A DNA stretch of 64,000 bases, from assembly GCA_029168955.1 (NCBI GenBank), contig JAPDOI010000066.1, forward strand, positions 2,248,001 to 2,312,000. The letters run 5' to 3'. Below the pieces are notes generated by a model. That model saw only the letters and a list, made by a program, of their open reading frames with translations, had not been told where the DNA came from and did no database searches. This DNA comes from Aplectana chamaeleonis. Its lineage: Eukaryota > Nematoda > Chromadorea > Rhabditida > Cosmocercidae. Below are positions 21,600 through 35,259 of the stretch, piece by piece; the first letter of the stretch is position 1; every line of letters begins with the position of its first letter. The position numbers and the translations under genes are program-made.

Positions 21600-24500
21600 G
21601 TGTACTCCCAGTTGGGTTCTGTCCACACTTTCCGGCGTTTTGTGGACTCCTAATTAGATCTCACCCATGTTTTCCGGCGTTCTGTGCACTCCTAATTTTA
21701 TCCCGCCCACCTTTACCGGCGCTATGGACACTCCCTGTTGGGTCCCGTCCAAAGTTCTCGGCGTTCTGTGCACTCCTAGTTGGATCCCGCCAACCTTTCC
21801 CGACGCTATGTGCACTCCCAGTTGGGTCCTGTCCACATTTCCCGGCGTTCTGTGCACTTCTAATTGGATCTCACCCATGTTTTCCGGCGTTCTGTGCACT
21901 CCTAATTTTATCCCGCCCGCCTTTCCCGGCGCTATGTGCCCTCCCAATTGGGTCCCATCCGAATTACCCGGCCTTCTGTGCAATCCCAGTTCGGTTCTGT
22001 TCAAATTTCCTGGCACTATGTGCACTCCCAGTTGGGTCCTGTCCACCTTTCCCGGCGCTATGTGTACTCCCAGTTGGGTTCTGTCCACACTTTCCGGCGT
22101 TGTGTGGACTCCTAATCGGAAGCCGCTAACGTTTTCCGGCGTTCTGTGCACTCCTAGTTTTATCCCGCCCACCTTTTCCGGCGCTATGTGCCCTCCCAAT
22201 TGGGTCCCATCCGAATTACCCGGCCTTCTGTGCACTCCCAGTTCGGTCCTGTCCACCTTTCCCGGCGCTATGTGTACTCACAGTTGGGTCCCATCCAAAT
22301 TTCCCGGCATTCTGTGCACTCCCAGTTGGGTCCTGTCCACACTTCCCGGCGTTCTGTGCACTCCTAATTGGATCTCGCCCACGTTTTCCGGCGTTCTGTG
22401 CACTCCTAATTGGATCTCGCCCACGTTTTCCGGCGTTCTGTGCACTCCTAATTTTATCCCGCCCACCTTTCCCGGCGCTATGTGCCCTCCAAGTTGGGTC
22501 CCATCCGAATTTCCCGGCCTTCTGTGCAATCCCAGTTCGGTCCTGTTCAAATTTCCTGGCACTATGTGCACTCCCAGTTGGGTCCTGTCCACCTTTCCCG
22601 GCGCTATGTGTACTCCCAGTTGGGTTCTGTCCACACTTTCCGGCGTTGTGTGGACTCCTAATCGGAAGCCGCTAACGTTTTCCGGCGTTCTGTGCACTCC
22701 TAGTTTTATCCCGCCCACCTTTTCCGGCGCTATGTGCCCTCCATCCGAATTACCCGGCCTTCTGTGCAATCCCAGTTCGGTTCTGTTCAAATTTCCTGGC
22801 ACTATGTGCACTCCCAGTTGGGTCCTGTCCACCTTTCCCGGCGCTATGTGTACTCCCAGTTGGGTTCTGTCCACACTTTCCGGCGTTGTGTGGACTCCTA
22901 ATCGGAAGCCGCTAACGTTTTCCGGCGTTCTGTGCACTCCTAGTTTTATCCCGCCCACCTTTTCCAGCGCTATGTGCCCTCCCAATTGGGTCCCATCCGA
23001 ATTACCCGGCCTTCTGTGCACTCCCAGTTCGGTCCTGTCCACCTTTCCCGGCGCTATGTGTACTCACAGTTGGGTCCCATCCAAATTTCCCGGCATTCTG
23101 TGCACTCCCAGTTGGGTCCTGTCCACACTTCCCGGCGTTCTGTGCACTCCTAATTGGATCTCGCCCACGTTTTCCGGCGTTCTGTGCACTCCTAATTGGA
23201 TCTCGCCCACGTTTTCCGGCGTTCTGTGCACTCCTAATTTTATCCCGCCCACCTTTCCCGGCGCTATGTGCCCTCCAAGTTGGGTCCCATCCGAATTTCC
23301 CGGCCTTCTGTGCAATCCCAGTTCGGTCCTGTTCAAATTTCCTGGCACTATGTGCACTCCCAGTTGGGTCCTGTCCACCTTTCCCGGCGCTATGTGTACT
23401 CCCAGTTGGGTTCTGTCCACACTTTCCGGCGTTGTGTGGACTCTAATCGGAAGCCGCTAACGTTTTCCGGCGTTCTGTGCACTCCTAGTTTTATCCCGCC
23501 CACCTTTTCCGGCGCTATGTGCCCTCCATCCGAATTACCCGGCCTTCTGTGCAATCCCAGTTCGGTTCTGTTCAAATTTCCTGGCACTATGTGCACTCCC
23601 AGTTGAGTCCTGCCCCCCTTTCCCGGCGCTATGTGTACTCCCAGTTGGGTTCTGTCCACACTTTCCGGCGTTGTGTGGACTCCTAATCGGAAGCCGCTAA
23701 CGTTTTCCGGCGTTCTGTGCACTCCTAGTTTTATCCCGCCCACCTTTTCCGGCGCTATGTGCCCTCCATCCGAATTACCCGGCCTTCTGTGCAATCCCAG
23801 TTCGGTTCTGTTCAAATTTCCTGGCACTATGTGCACTCCCAGTTGGGTCCTGTCCACCTTTCCCGGCGCTATGTGTACTCCCAGTTGGGTTCTGTCCACA
23901 CTTTCCGGCGTTGTGTGGACTCCTAATCGAAGCCGCTAACGTTTTCCGGCGTTCTGTGCTCTCCTAGTTTTATCCCGCCCACCTTTTCCGGCGCTATGTG
24001 CCCTCCCAATTGGGTCCCATCTGAATTCCCCCGCCTTCTGTGCACTCCCAGTTCGGTCCTGTCCACCTTTCCCGGCGCTATGTGTACTCACAGTTGGGTC
24101 CCATCCAAATTTCCCGGCGTTCTGTGCACTCCCAGTTGGGTCCTGTCCACACTTCCCTGCGTTCTGTGCACTCCTAATTGGATCTCGCCCACCTTTTCCG
24201 GCGTTCTCTGCACTCCTAATTGGATCTCGCCCACGTTTTCCGGCGTTCTGTGCACTCCTAATTTTATCCCGCCCACCTTTCCCGGCGCTATGTGCCCTCA
24301 AGTTGGGTCCCATCCGAATTTCCCGGCCTTCTGTGCAATCCCAGTCCGGTCCTGTCCAACTTTCCTGGCTCTATCTCCCCTCCTACTTGGACCCCGCCCA
24401 CCTTTCCCGCCGCTATGTGTACTCCCAGTTGGGTTCTGTCCACACTTTCCGGCGTTTTGTGGACTCCTAATTAGATCTCACCCATGTTTTCCGGCGTTCT

Positions 24501-27500
24501 GTGCACTCCTAATTTTATCCCGCCCACCTTTACCGGCGCTATGGACACTCCCTGTTGGGTCCCGTCCAAAGTTCTCGGCGTTCTGTGCACTCCTAGTTGG
24601 ATCCCGCCAACCTTTCCCGACGCTATGTGCACTCCCAGTTGGGTCCTGTCCACATTTCCCGGCGTTCTGTGCACTTCTAATTGGATCTCACCCATGTTTT
24701 CCGGCGTTCTGTGCACTCCTAATTTTATCCCGCCCGCCTTTCCCGGCGCTATGTGCCCTCCCAATTGGGTCCCATCCGAATTACCCGGCCTTCTGTGCAA
24801 TCCCAGTTCGGTTCTGTTCAAATTTCCTGGCACTATGTGCACTCCCAGTTGGGTCCTGTCCACCTTTCCCGGCGCTATGTGTACTCCCAGTTGGGTTCTG
24901 TCCACACTTTCCGGCGTTGTGTGGACTCCTAATCGGAAGCCGCTAACGTTTTCCGGCGTTCTGTGCACTCCTAGTTTTATCCCGCCCACCTTTTCCGGCG
25001 CTATGTGCCCTCCCAATTGGGTCCCATCCGAATTACCCGGCCTTCTGTGCACTCCCAGTTCGGTCCTGTCCACCTTTCCCGGCGCTATGTGTACTCACAG
25101 TTGGGTCCCATCCAAATTTCCCGGCATTCTGTGCACTCCCAGTTGGGTCCTGTCCACACTTCCCGGCGTTCTGTGCACTCCTAATTGGATCTCGCCCACG
25201 TTTTCCGGCGTTCTGTGCACTCCTAATTGGATCTCGCCCACGTTTTCCGGCGTTCTGTGCACTCCTAATTTTCTCCCGCCCACCTTTCCCGGCGCTATGT
25301 GCCCTCCAAGTTGGGTCCCATCCGAATTTCCCCATTCTTCTGTGCAATCCCAGTTCGGTCCTGTTCAAATTTCCTGGCACTATGTGCACTCCCAGTTGGG
25401 TCCTGTCCACCTTCCCGGCGCTATGTGTACTCCCAGTTGGAGTTCTGTCCACACTTTCCGGCTTTGTGTGGACTCCTAATCGGAAGCCGCTAACGTTTTC
25501 CGGCGTTCTGTGCACTCCTAGTTTTATCCCGCCCACCTTTTCCGGCGCTATGTGCCCTCCATCCGAATTACCCGGCCTTCTGTGCAATCCCAGTTCGGTT
25601 CTGTTCAAATTTCCTGGCACTATGTGCACTCCCAGTTGGGTCCTGTCCACCTTTCCCGGCGCTATGTGTACTCCCAGTTGGGTTCTTGTCCACACTTTCC
25701 GGCGTTGTGTGCACTCCTAATCGGAAGCCGCTAACGTTTTCCGTCGTTCTGTGCTCTCCTAGTTTTATCCCGCCCACCTTTTCCGGCGCTATGTGCCCTC
25801 CATCCGAATTACCCGGCCTTCTGTGCAATCCCAGTTCGGTTCTGTTCAAATTTCCTGGCACTATGTGCACTCCCAGTTGGGTCCTGTCCACCTTTCCCGG
25901 CGCTATGTGTACTCCCAGTTGGGTTCTGTCCACACTTTCCGGCGTTGTGTGGACTCCTAATCGGAAGCCGCTAACGTTTTCCGGCGTTCTGTGCTCTCCT
26001 AGTTTTATCCCGCCCACCTTTTCCGGCGCTATGTGCCCTCCCAATTGGGTCCCATCTGAATTACCCGGCCTTCTGTGCACTCCCAGTTCGGTCCTGTCCA
26101 CCTTTCCCGGCGCTATGTGTACTCACAGTTGGGTCCCATCCAAATTTCCCGGCGTTCTGTGCACTCCCAGTTGGGTCCTGTCCACACTTCCCTGCGTTCT
26201 GTGCACTCCTAATTGGATCTCGCCCACGTTTTCCGGCGTTCTGTGCACTCCTAATTGGATCTCGCCCACGTTTTCCGGCGTTCTGTGCACTCCTAATTTT
26301 ATCCCGCCCACCTTTCCCGGCGCTATGTGCCCTCCAAGTTGGGTCCCATCCGAATTTCCCGGCCTTCTGTGCAATCCCAGTTCGGTCCTGTTCAAATTTC
26401 CTGGCACTATGTGCACTCCTAGTTGGATCCCGCCCACCTTTCCCGACGCTATGTGTACTCCCAGTTGGGTTCTGTCCACACTTTCCGGCGTTTTGTGGAC
26501 TCCTAATTAGATCTCACCCATGTTTTCCGGCGTTCTGTGCACTCCTAATTTTATCCCGCCCACCTTTACCGGCGCTATGGACACTCCCTGTTGGGTCCCG
26601 TCCAAAGTTCTCGGCGTTCTGTGCACTCCTAGTTGGATCCCGCCAACCTTTCCCGACGCTATGTGCACTCCCAGTTGGGTCCTCTCCACATTTCCCGGCG
26701 TTCTGTGCACTTCTAATTGGATCTCACCCATGTTTTCCGGCGTTCTGTGCACTCCTAATTTTATCCCGCCCGCCTTTCCCGGCGCTATGTGCCCTCCCAA
26801 TTGGGTCCCATCCGAATTACCCGGCCTTCTGTGCAATCCCAGTTCGGTTCTGTTCAAATTTCCTGGCACTATGTGCACTCCCAGTTGGGTCCTGTCCACC
26901 TTTCCCGGCGCTATGTGTACTCCCAGTTGGGTTCTGTCCACACTTTCCGGCGTTGTGTGGACTCCTAATCGGAAGCCGCTAACGTTTTCCGGCGTTCTGT
27001 GCACTCCTAGTTTTATCCCGCCCACCTTTTCCGGCGCTATGTGCCCTCCCAATTGGGTCCCATCCGAATTACCCGGCCTTCTGTGCACTCCCAGTTCGGT
27101 CCTGTCCACCTTTCCCGGCGCTATGTGTACTCACAGTTGGGTCCCATCCAAATTTCCCGGCATTCTGTGCACTCCCAGTTGGGTCCTGTCCACACTTTCC
27201 CGGCGTTCTGTGCACTCCTAATTGGATCTCGCCCACGTTTTCCGGCGTTCTGTGCACTCCTAATTGGATCTCGCCCACGTTTTCCGGCGTTCTGTGCACT
27301 CCTAATTTTATCCCGCCCACCTTTCCCGGCGCTATGTGCCCTCCAAGTTGGGTCCCATCCGAATTTCCCGGCCTTCTGTGCAATCCCAGTTCGGTCCTGT
27401 TCAAATTTCCTGGCACTATGTGCACTCCCAGTTGGGTCCTGTCCACCTTTCCCGGCGCTATGTGTACTCCCAGTTGGGTTCTGTCCACACTTTCCGGCTT

Positions 27501-27540
27501 TGTGTGGACTCCTAATCGGAAGCCGCTAACGTTTTCCGGC
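21600..27540. repeat. Three copies of a 1.1-kb satellite block
   Basis: Blocks beginning near 21605, 24422 and 26458 share the diagnostic run GACTCCTAATTAGATCTCAC and then CTTTACCGGCGCTATGGACA. They stay nearly identical for about 1.1 kb. The offsets are 2817 and 2036 bases. Other array segments lie between them, so the duplication unit was larger than the monomer and the 240-bp repeat. Confidence 0.75.
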
Positions 27541-30500
27541 GTTCTGTGCACTCCTAGTTTTATCCCGCCCACCTTTTCCGGCGCTATGTGCCCTCCATCC
27601 GAATTACCCGGCCTTCTGTGCAATCCCAGTTCGGTTCTGTTCAAATTTCCTGGCACTATGTGCACTCCCAGTTGGGTCCTGTCCACCTTTCCCGGCGCTA
27701 TGTGTACTCCCAGTTGGGTTCTGTCCACACTTTCCGGCGTTGTGTGGACTCCTAATCCGGAAGCCGCTAACGTTTTCCGGCGTTCTGTGCACTCCTAGTT
27801 TTATCCCGCCCACCTTTTCCGGCGCTATGTGCCCTCCATCCGAATTACCCGGCCTTCTGTGCAATCCCAGTTCGGTTCTGTTCAAATTTCCTGGCACTAT
27901 GTGCACTCCCAGTTGGGTCCTGTCCACCTTTCCCGGCGCTATGTGTACTCCCAGTTGGGTTCTGTCCACACTTTCCGGCGTTGTGTGGACTCCTAATCGG
28001 AAGCCGCTAACGTTTTCCGGCGTTCTGTGCACTCCTAGTTTTATCCCGCCCACCTTTTCCGGCGCTATGTGCCCTCCATCCGAATTACCCGGCCTTCTGT
28101 GCAATCCCAGTTCGGTTCTGTTCAAATTTCCTGGCACTATGTGCACTCCCAGTTGGGTCCTGTCCACCTTTCCCGGCGCTTGGTGTACTCGCAGTTGGGT
28201 CCTGGCCACACTTTCGGCGTTGTGTGGACTCCTAATCGGAAGCCGCTAACGTTTTCCGGCGTTCTGTGCACTCCTAGTTTTATCCCGCCCACCTTTTCCG
28301 GCGCTATGTGCCCTCCATCCGAATTACCCGGCCTTCTGTGCAATCCCAGTTCGGTTCTGTTCAAATTTCCTGGCACTATGTGCACTCCCAGTTGGGTCCT
28401 GTCCACCTTTCCCGGCGCTATGTGTACTCCCAGTTGGGTTCTGTCCACACTTTCCGGCGTTGTGTGGACTCCTAATCGGAAGCCGCTAACGTTTTCCCGG
28501 CGTTCTGTGCACTCCTAGTTTTATCCCGCCCACCTTTTCCGGCGCTATGTGCCCTCCATCCGAATTACCCGGCCTTCTGTGCAATCCCAGTTCGGTTCTG
28601 TTCAAATTTCCTGGCACTATGTGCACTCCCAGTTGGGTCCTGTCCACCTTTCCCGGCGCTATGTGTACTCCCAGTTGGGTTCTGTCCACACTTTCCGGCG
28701 TTGTGTGGACTCCTAATCGGAAGCCGCTAACGTTTTCCGGCGTTCTGTGCACTCCTAGTTTTATCCCGCCCACCTTTTTCCGGCGCTATGTGCCCTCCAT
28801 CCGAATTACCCGGCCTTCTGTGCAATCCCAGTTCGGTTCTGTTCAAATTTCCTGGCACTATGTGCACTCCCAGTTGGGTCCCGTCCACCTTTCCCGGCGC
28901 TATGTGTACTCCCAGTTGGGTTCTGTCCACACTTTCCGGCGTTGTGTGGACTCCTAATCGGAAGCCGCTAACGTTTTCCGGCGTTCTGTGCACTCCTAGT
29001 TTTATCCCGCCCACCTTTTCCGGCGCTATGTGCCCTCCCAATCGGGTCCCATCCGAATTACCCGGCCTTCTGTGCACTCCCAGTTCGGTCCTGTCCACCT
29101 TTCCCGGCGCTATGTGTACTCACAGTTGGGTCCCATCCAAATTTCCCGGCGTTCTGTGCACTCCCAGTTGGGTCCTGTCCACACTTCCCGGCGTTCTGTG
29201 CACTCCTAATTGGATCTCGCCCACGTTTTCCGGCGTTCTGTGCACTCCCTAATTGGATCTCGCCCACGTTTTCCGGCGTTCTGTGCACTCCCTAATTTTA
29301 TCCCGCCCACCTTTCCCGGCGCTATGTGCCCTCCAAGTTGGGTCCCATCCGAATTACCCGGCCTTCTGTGCAATCCCAGTTCGGTTCTGTTCAAATTTCC
29401 TGGCACTATGTGCACTCCCAGTTGGGTCCTGTCCACCTTTCCCGGCGCTATGTGTACTCCCAGTTGGGTTCTGTCCACACTTTCCGGCGTTGTGTGGACT
29501 CCTAATCGGAAGCCGCTAACGTTTTCCGGCGTTCTGTGCACTCCTAGTTTTATCCCGCCCACCTTTTCCGGCGCTATGTGCCCTCCATCCGAATTACCCG
29601 GCCTTCTGTGCAATCCCAGTTCGGTTCTGTTCAAATTTCCTGGCACTATGTGCACTCCCAGTTGGGTCCTGTCCACCTTTCCCGGCGCTATGTGTACTCC
29701 CAGTTGGGTTCTGTCCACACTTTCCGGCGTTGTGTGGACTCCTAATCGGAAGCCGCTAACGTTTTCCGGCGTTCTGTGCACTCTAGTTTTCTCCCGCCCA
29801 CCTTTTCCGGCGCTATGTGCCCTCCATCCGAATTACCCGGCCTTCTGTGCAATCCCAGTTCGGTTCTGTTCAAATTTCCTGGCACTATGTGCACTCCCAG
29901 TTGGGTCCTGTCCACCTTTCCCGGCGCTATGTGTACTCCCAGTTGGGTTCTGTCCACACTTTCGGCGTTGTGTGGACTCCTAATCGGAAGCCGCTAACGT
30001 TTTCCGGCGTTCTGTGCACTCCTAGTTTTATCCCGCCCACCTTTTCCGGCGCTATGTGCCCTCCATCCGAATTACCCGGCCTTCTGTGCAATCCCAGTTC
30101 GGTTCTGTTCAAATTTCCTGGCACTATGTGCACTCCCAGTTGGGTCCTGTCCACCTTTCCCGGCGCTATGTGTACTCCCAGTTGGGTTCTGTCCACACTT
30201 TCCGGCGTTGTGTGGACTCCTAATCGGAAGCCGCTAACGTTTTCCGGCGTTCTGTGCACTCCTAGTTTTATCCCGCCCACCTTTTCCGGCGCTATGTGCC
30301 CTCCATCCGAATTACCCGGCCTTCTGTGCAATCCCAGTTCGGTTCTGTTCAAATTTCCTGGCACTATGTGCACTCCCAGTTGGGTCCTGTCCACCTTCCC
30401 GGCGCTATGTGTACTCCCAGTTGGGTTCTGTCCACACTTTCCGGCGTTGTGTGGACTCCTAATCGGAAGCCGCTAACGTTTTCCGGCGTTCTGTGCACTC

Positions 30501-31710
30501 CTAGTTTTATCCCGCCCACCTTTCCGGCGCTATGTGCCCTCCATCCGAATTACCCGGCCTTCTGTGCAATCCCAGTTCGGTTCTGTTCAAATTTCCTGGC
30601 ACTATGTGCACTCCCAGTTGGGTCCTGTCCACCTTTCCCGGCGCTATGTGTACTCCCAGTTGGTTTCTGTCCACACTTTCCGGCGTTGTGTGGACTCCTA
30701 ATCGGAAGCCGCTAACGTTTTCCGGCGTTCTGTGCACTCCTAGTTTTATCCCGCCCACCTTTTCCGGCGCTATGTGCCCTCCCAATCGGGTCCCATCCGA
30801 ATTACCCGGCCTTCTGTGCACTCCCAGTTCGGTCCTGTCCACCTTTCCCGGCGCTATGTGTACTCACAGTTGGGTCCCATCCAAATTTCCCGGCGTTCTG
30901 TGCACTCCCAGTTGGGTCCTGTCCACACTTCCCGGCGTTCTGTGCACTCCTAATTGGATCTCGCCCACGTTTTCCGGCGTTCTGTGCACTCCTAATTGGA
31001 TCTCGCCCACGTTTTCCGGCGTTCTGTGCACTCCTAATTTTATCCCGCCCACCTTTCCCGGCGCTATGTGCCCTCCAAGTTGGGTCCCATCCGAATTACC
31101 CGGCCTTCTGTGCAATCCCAGTTCGGTTCTGTTCAAATTTCCTGGCACTATGTGCACTCCCAGTTGGGTCCTGTCCACCTTTCCCGGCGCTATGTGTACT
31201 CCCAGTTGGGTTCTGTCCACACTTTCCGGCGTTGTGTGGACTCCTAATCGGAACCCGCTAACGTTTTCCGGCGTTCTGTGCACTCCTAGGTTTATCCCGC
31301 CCACCTTTTCCGGCGCTATGTGCCCTCCCAATTGGGTCCCATCCGAATTGCCCGGCCTTCTGTGCACTCCCAGTTCGGTCCTGTCCACCTTTCCCGACGC
31401 TATGTGCACTCCCAGTTGGGTCCTGTCCACATTTCCCGGCGTTCTGTGCACTTCTAATTGGATCTCACCCACGTTTTCCGGCGTTCTGTGCACTCCTAAT
31501 TTTATCCCGCCCACCTTTCCCGGCGCTATGTGCCCTCCAAGTTGGGTCCCATCCGAATTACCCGGCCTTCTGTGCAATCCCAGTTCGGTTCTGTTCAAAT
31601 TTCCTGGCACTATGTGCACTCCCAGTTGGGTCCTGTCCACCTTTCCCGGCGCTATGTGTACTCCCAGTTGGGTTCTGTCCACACTTTCCGGCGTTGTGTG
31701 GACTCCTAAT
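22117..31710. repeat. 240-bp and 546-bp higher-order repeats
   Basis: The marker CGGAAGCCGCTAACGTTTTC recurs near 22117, 22663, 22903, 23448, 23688, 23928, 24934, 25481, 25722, 25962, 26970, 27517, 27758, 27998, 28237, 28477, 28718, 28959, 29507, 29747, 29983, 30225, 30465 and 30705; a variant is at 31250 and another copy at 31710. Intervals are almost all 240 or about 546 (13 monomers), with two near 1008 (24 monomers). The 240-bp unit holds five 42-bp monomers and the 30-bp one. Deviations of one base come from homopolymer indels. Confidence 0.85.
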
Positions 31711-32580
31711 CGGAAGCCGCTAACGTTTTCCGGCGTTCTGTGCACTCCTAGGTTTATCCCGCCCACCTTTTCCGGCGCTATGTGCCCTCCCAATTGGGTC
31801 CCATCCGAATTGCCCGGCCTTCTGTGCACTCCCAGTTCGGTCCTGTCCACCTTTCCCGGCGCTATGTGTACTCACAGTTGGGTCCCATCCAAATTTCCCG
31901 GCGTTCTGTGAACTCCTAGTTGGATCCCGCCCACCATTCCCGGCGCTATGGACACTCCCTGTTGGGTCCCGTCCAAATTTCTCGGCGTTCTGTGCACTCC
32001 TAATTGTAACCCGCCCACGCTTTCCGGCGTTCTGTGCACTCCTAATTTTATCCCGCCCACCTTTCCCGGCGCTATGTGCCCTCCCAGTTAGGTCCCATCC
32101 GAATTACCCGGCCTTCTGTGCAATCCCAGTTCGGTCCTGTTCAAATTTCCTGGCACTCTGTGCACTCCCAGTTGGGTCCTGTCCACATTTCCCGGCGTTC
32201 TGTGCACTTCTAATTGGATCTCACCCACGTTTTCCGGCGTTCTGTGCACTCCTAATTTCATCCCGCCCACCTTTACCGGCGCTATGTGCACTCCCAGTTA
32301 GGTCCCATCTAAATTTCCCGGCGTTCTGTGCACTCCCAGTTGGGCCCTGTCCAAATTTCTCGGCGTTCTGTGCACTCCCAGTTGGGTCCTGTCCACCTTT
32401 CCCGGCGTTCTGTGCACTCCTAGTTGGGTCGTATCCACATTTCCCGGCGTTCTGTGAACTCCTAGTTGGATCCCGCCCACCATTCCCGGCGCTATGTGCA
32501 CTCCCAGTTAGGTCCCATCTAAATTTCCCGGCGCTCTGCGCACTTTGTTGGGCTCCGCCCACTTTTTTCAGCGGTGGGCG

Positions 32581-33056
<476 letters not shown>

Positions 33057-33294
33057 TTTGAAAATTCGCGAACTTTTTTATATCTCGAGACCCGCAATAC
33101 GGATTTTTCCGAAATTCGGGCAGTGTACAGAACCTTTACGGCTCTATCTTTCGTGGAAGTGCCCAGTTTCAAGATATCTCCCGAACCGGGATTCTGAAAT
33201 GAGGGGTGTGCGCAGAGGCAATCCCTGTCCAAATCAGGTGCGCTCTTCGCGCGCATTACAATACCCTCTGAGCATACAAGATCGACTAAAGCCA

Positions 33295-33568
33295 TCATTT
33301 TAAGAGTAGAATAATAACGCATGGACTGTCAGCTAAAAGCTGCCACATCGGTCGGCCCTCCCGGTTAGAAGCAACATTGTCAGACTTGACAAACATTTGC
33401 ATCTCTTCTTCTTCGAAGACGTTCGCTCTAAAATTGTTCATTTGATAATTAATAGGAAAACGAGCATAGAAGGAGCCCACAGCTTTACATTGCAGCGGCA
33501 TTTTAATCTCCTCCTTGAACTGATGCTCAATTTCATGTGCAGGGTGCGGCATACCCAGTTGAGAACAC
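33295..33568 (-). CDS. Putative terminal exon of an unrecognised gene
   Basis: On the minus strand an open frame follows a good acceptor (TACTTCCAG, cut after 33569) and runs to a stop at 33295. The residue composition looks natural, with stretches such as HEIEHQFKEEIKMPLQCKAV, FPINYQMNNFRANVFEEEEM and GRPMWQLLADSPCVI. A possible upstream exon with KNAFKDLTDEDECTKRN lies at about 33790-33930, minus. Neither matches a family I know, and the donor of the upstream exon is uncertain. It could be a chance frame or a decayed transposon gene. Confidence 0.3.
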
Positions 33569-35259
33569 CTGGAAGTATGAAGGATGATTTTTAAAAAATG
33601 GGTGGGAGGGGATAACTCCTGGATCATTCCAGAGATTGTGTACAAAGGGTGGGAGACACGGTAAGAAAAGGAGTACCAGTCGTCGGAGGATCTTCATTCG
33701 ACGGTCAGAGACTGATCGATCCCAAAATTGCTGAGTTTAACAAGAATGTGCAGCTAATTCCAGGAGAAGAATAATGGTAACGCAGGCTCTCTTCATGAGG
33801 TGCAACATCTCTCTGCAATGATTCCTCCTCTCCTTCCTAGGCCTTGAAACATTTCTCTTCGTGCATTCGTCTTCGTCGGTTAAATCCTTGAAAGCGTTCT
33901 TGAATATCGATTGACTTGAACCACTCAAACAGCAAACTTTATCACCTGCGATACCGTTGCGTCTAGATTATTTATGCGCTATGCCGCCGTCTTTCCTGTA
34001 GACCTCGTCCCCTAAATCTACAAAGAGCGTTTGAAGGGTCAGTTTAAAACTGAGGATATCGGAGCGGAGTAACGGCATCAATTATCCTTCTTCTGTCGAT
34101 TTCCCTATTGCTATTTGTCCGCTTCTTGTCACGGAGAGTGACTTTGTCCCAAAATCGCTTATCGTACGACTGACAAGAAAACTTGAACCTCGTCGCTTTT
34201 CTGGACGGAAGGTCCCGTTACCTTTTTGACATGCTCCGGAATTGATAAGTTGAAGGAAATAGTTCCCTCGGCAAGTGTTAAAACAGTTGAGCCAAGTCGT
34301 TTGGCTTAACTGTATGGACCTCAGACATGTTGGCTCCTGATTGAATACTAGGGATACCGAGCCGGCTCGCAGGGCTCATGAGTCATGAAGTGCACCCTTG
34401 CAATATCGTTGCGTGGAAGCATGATGTGGTGAGCTGGCGGATTGGAATATTCGATAAAGGTCTTTATGCTATCTTCTTTCGTTTACTTGAACAGCTTCCT
34501 GCTGAGATCTTGTACTTCGCTAGGAGCCTTGTGGCCAATCGAACTGTTGCGGTTGATCTACTTTATGAAAGCAAATAACCCATTCACACGCAACAATGAT
34601 GAGTTGGATTTGAGGGTGCTGTTTTCCAACTGATATGTTAAACAGCTCCAGGTGAAGTTTCGCTCCCAACAGATCGTAGTGCTTTGTGCATTTAACAGGA
34701 GGACGTTGGGAACAAGGGAGCCAGTTTGTCGTTAACCTTAGTTGCTGAATGATGAAGCAGACAGTGGATTTCATCGAGATGTCACCATTTAATATCGATT
34801 ATTTTTTGGTGCCCATTCCTTCCCTGCGTCTTTTCCGCCCAAATACAGCATCAGGGTCGCATTCCGGCTAACTCTGGTTTGCTTCTTGATGACTCCCATT
34901 TCTTCTTTACAATTTTCAACAATCGTTTTCATGCGAGCCTTCCGAAACCTCAAACTGAACAGGTTCCTTTTACGATGACATGCATTTGGCATTCATCCAA
35001 GCACCGCATTATCACAGACGCTTGATCCATCTGATCAGCGTGACGGCTTTGGGGGCGATTCAACTCTCGAGCGGATCACCAGTCAAAATTGACACCTGAA
35101 CGAACTGGATAAAAACCCAAGCAACACGCGAACTGTATTCGCACGCAAATGAACCAGAAGAAACGGTTGAAACGAGCTCGCTTCGTATAAACGCGAAAAA
35201 AACCAGGAGACATAAAAAGGGGGAGAAATGAGAAGAGGGAATAGATATGACGGGAAAAT
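33569..35259. other. Unresolved; scattered minus-strand open frames
   Basis: Frames at 33928-33737 and 34992-34789 (minus) have protein-like composition (for example KARMKTIVENCKEEMGVIKK) but no recognised domain. I could not link them into a gene with phased splice sites. No repeat termini were found. This is the longest stretch in the middle of the window without a clear transposon. Confidence 0.3.

Larger units (their letters stand above)
17957..32580. repeat. 14.6-kb satellite of a 42-bp monomer with higher-order structure
   Basis: The array is built from about 345 head-to-tail copies of a 42-bp monomer. A common version is CTGTGCACTCCTAATTGGAA continuing CCCGCCCACGTTTTCCGGCGTT. Variants differ at TCCTAAT/TCCCAGT, GGAACCC/GGGTCC/TTTATCCC and CGTT/CGCTATG. 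The period is exact in clean stretches (20701 to 20743). A 30-bp monomer with a 12-base deletion (CCTCCATCCGAATTACCC) marks the 240-bp higher-order repeat. The first monomers (about 18000-18110) and the last (32480-32580) are divergent, as usual at array edges. Every period is a multiple of three, so long open frames run on both strands (938 codons at 17988-20804, 981 codons at 20902-17957). I regard these as by-products, not genes. Confidence 0.95.

Noticed and set aside
17957..32580. CRISPR array
   Set aside because: Head-to-tail monomers without unique spacers, in a eukaryotic context.
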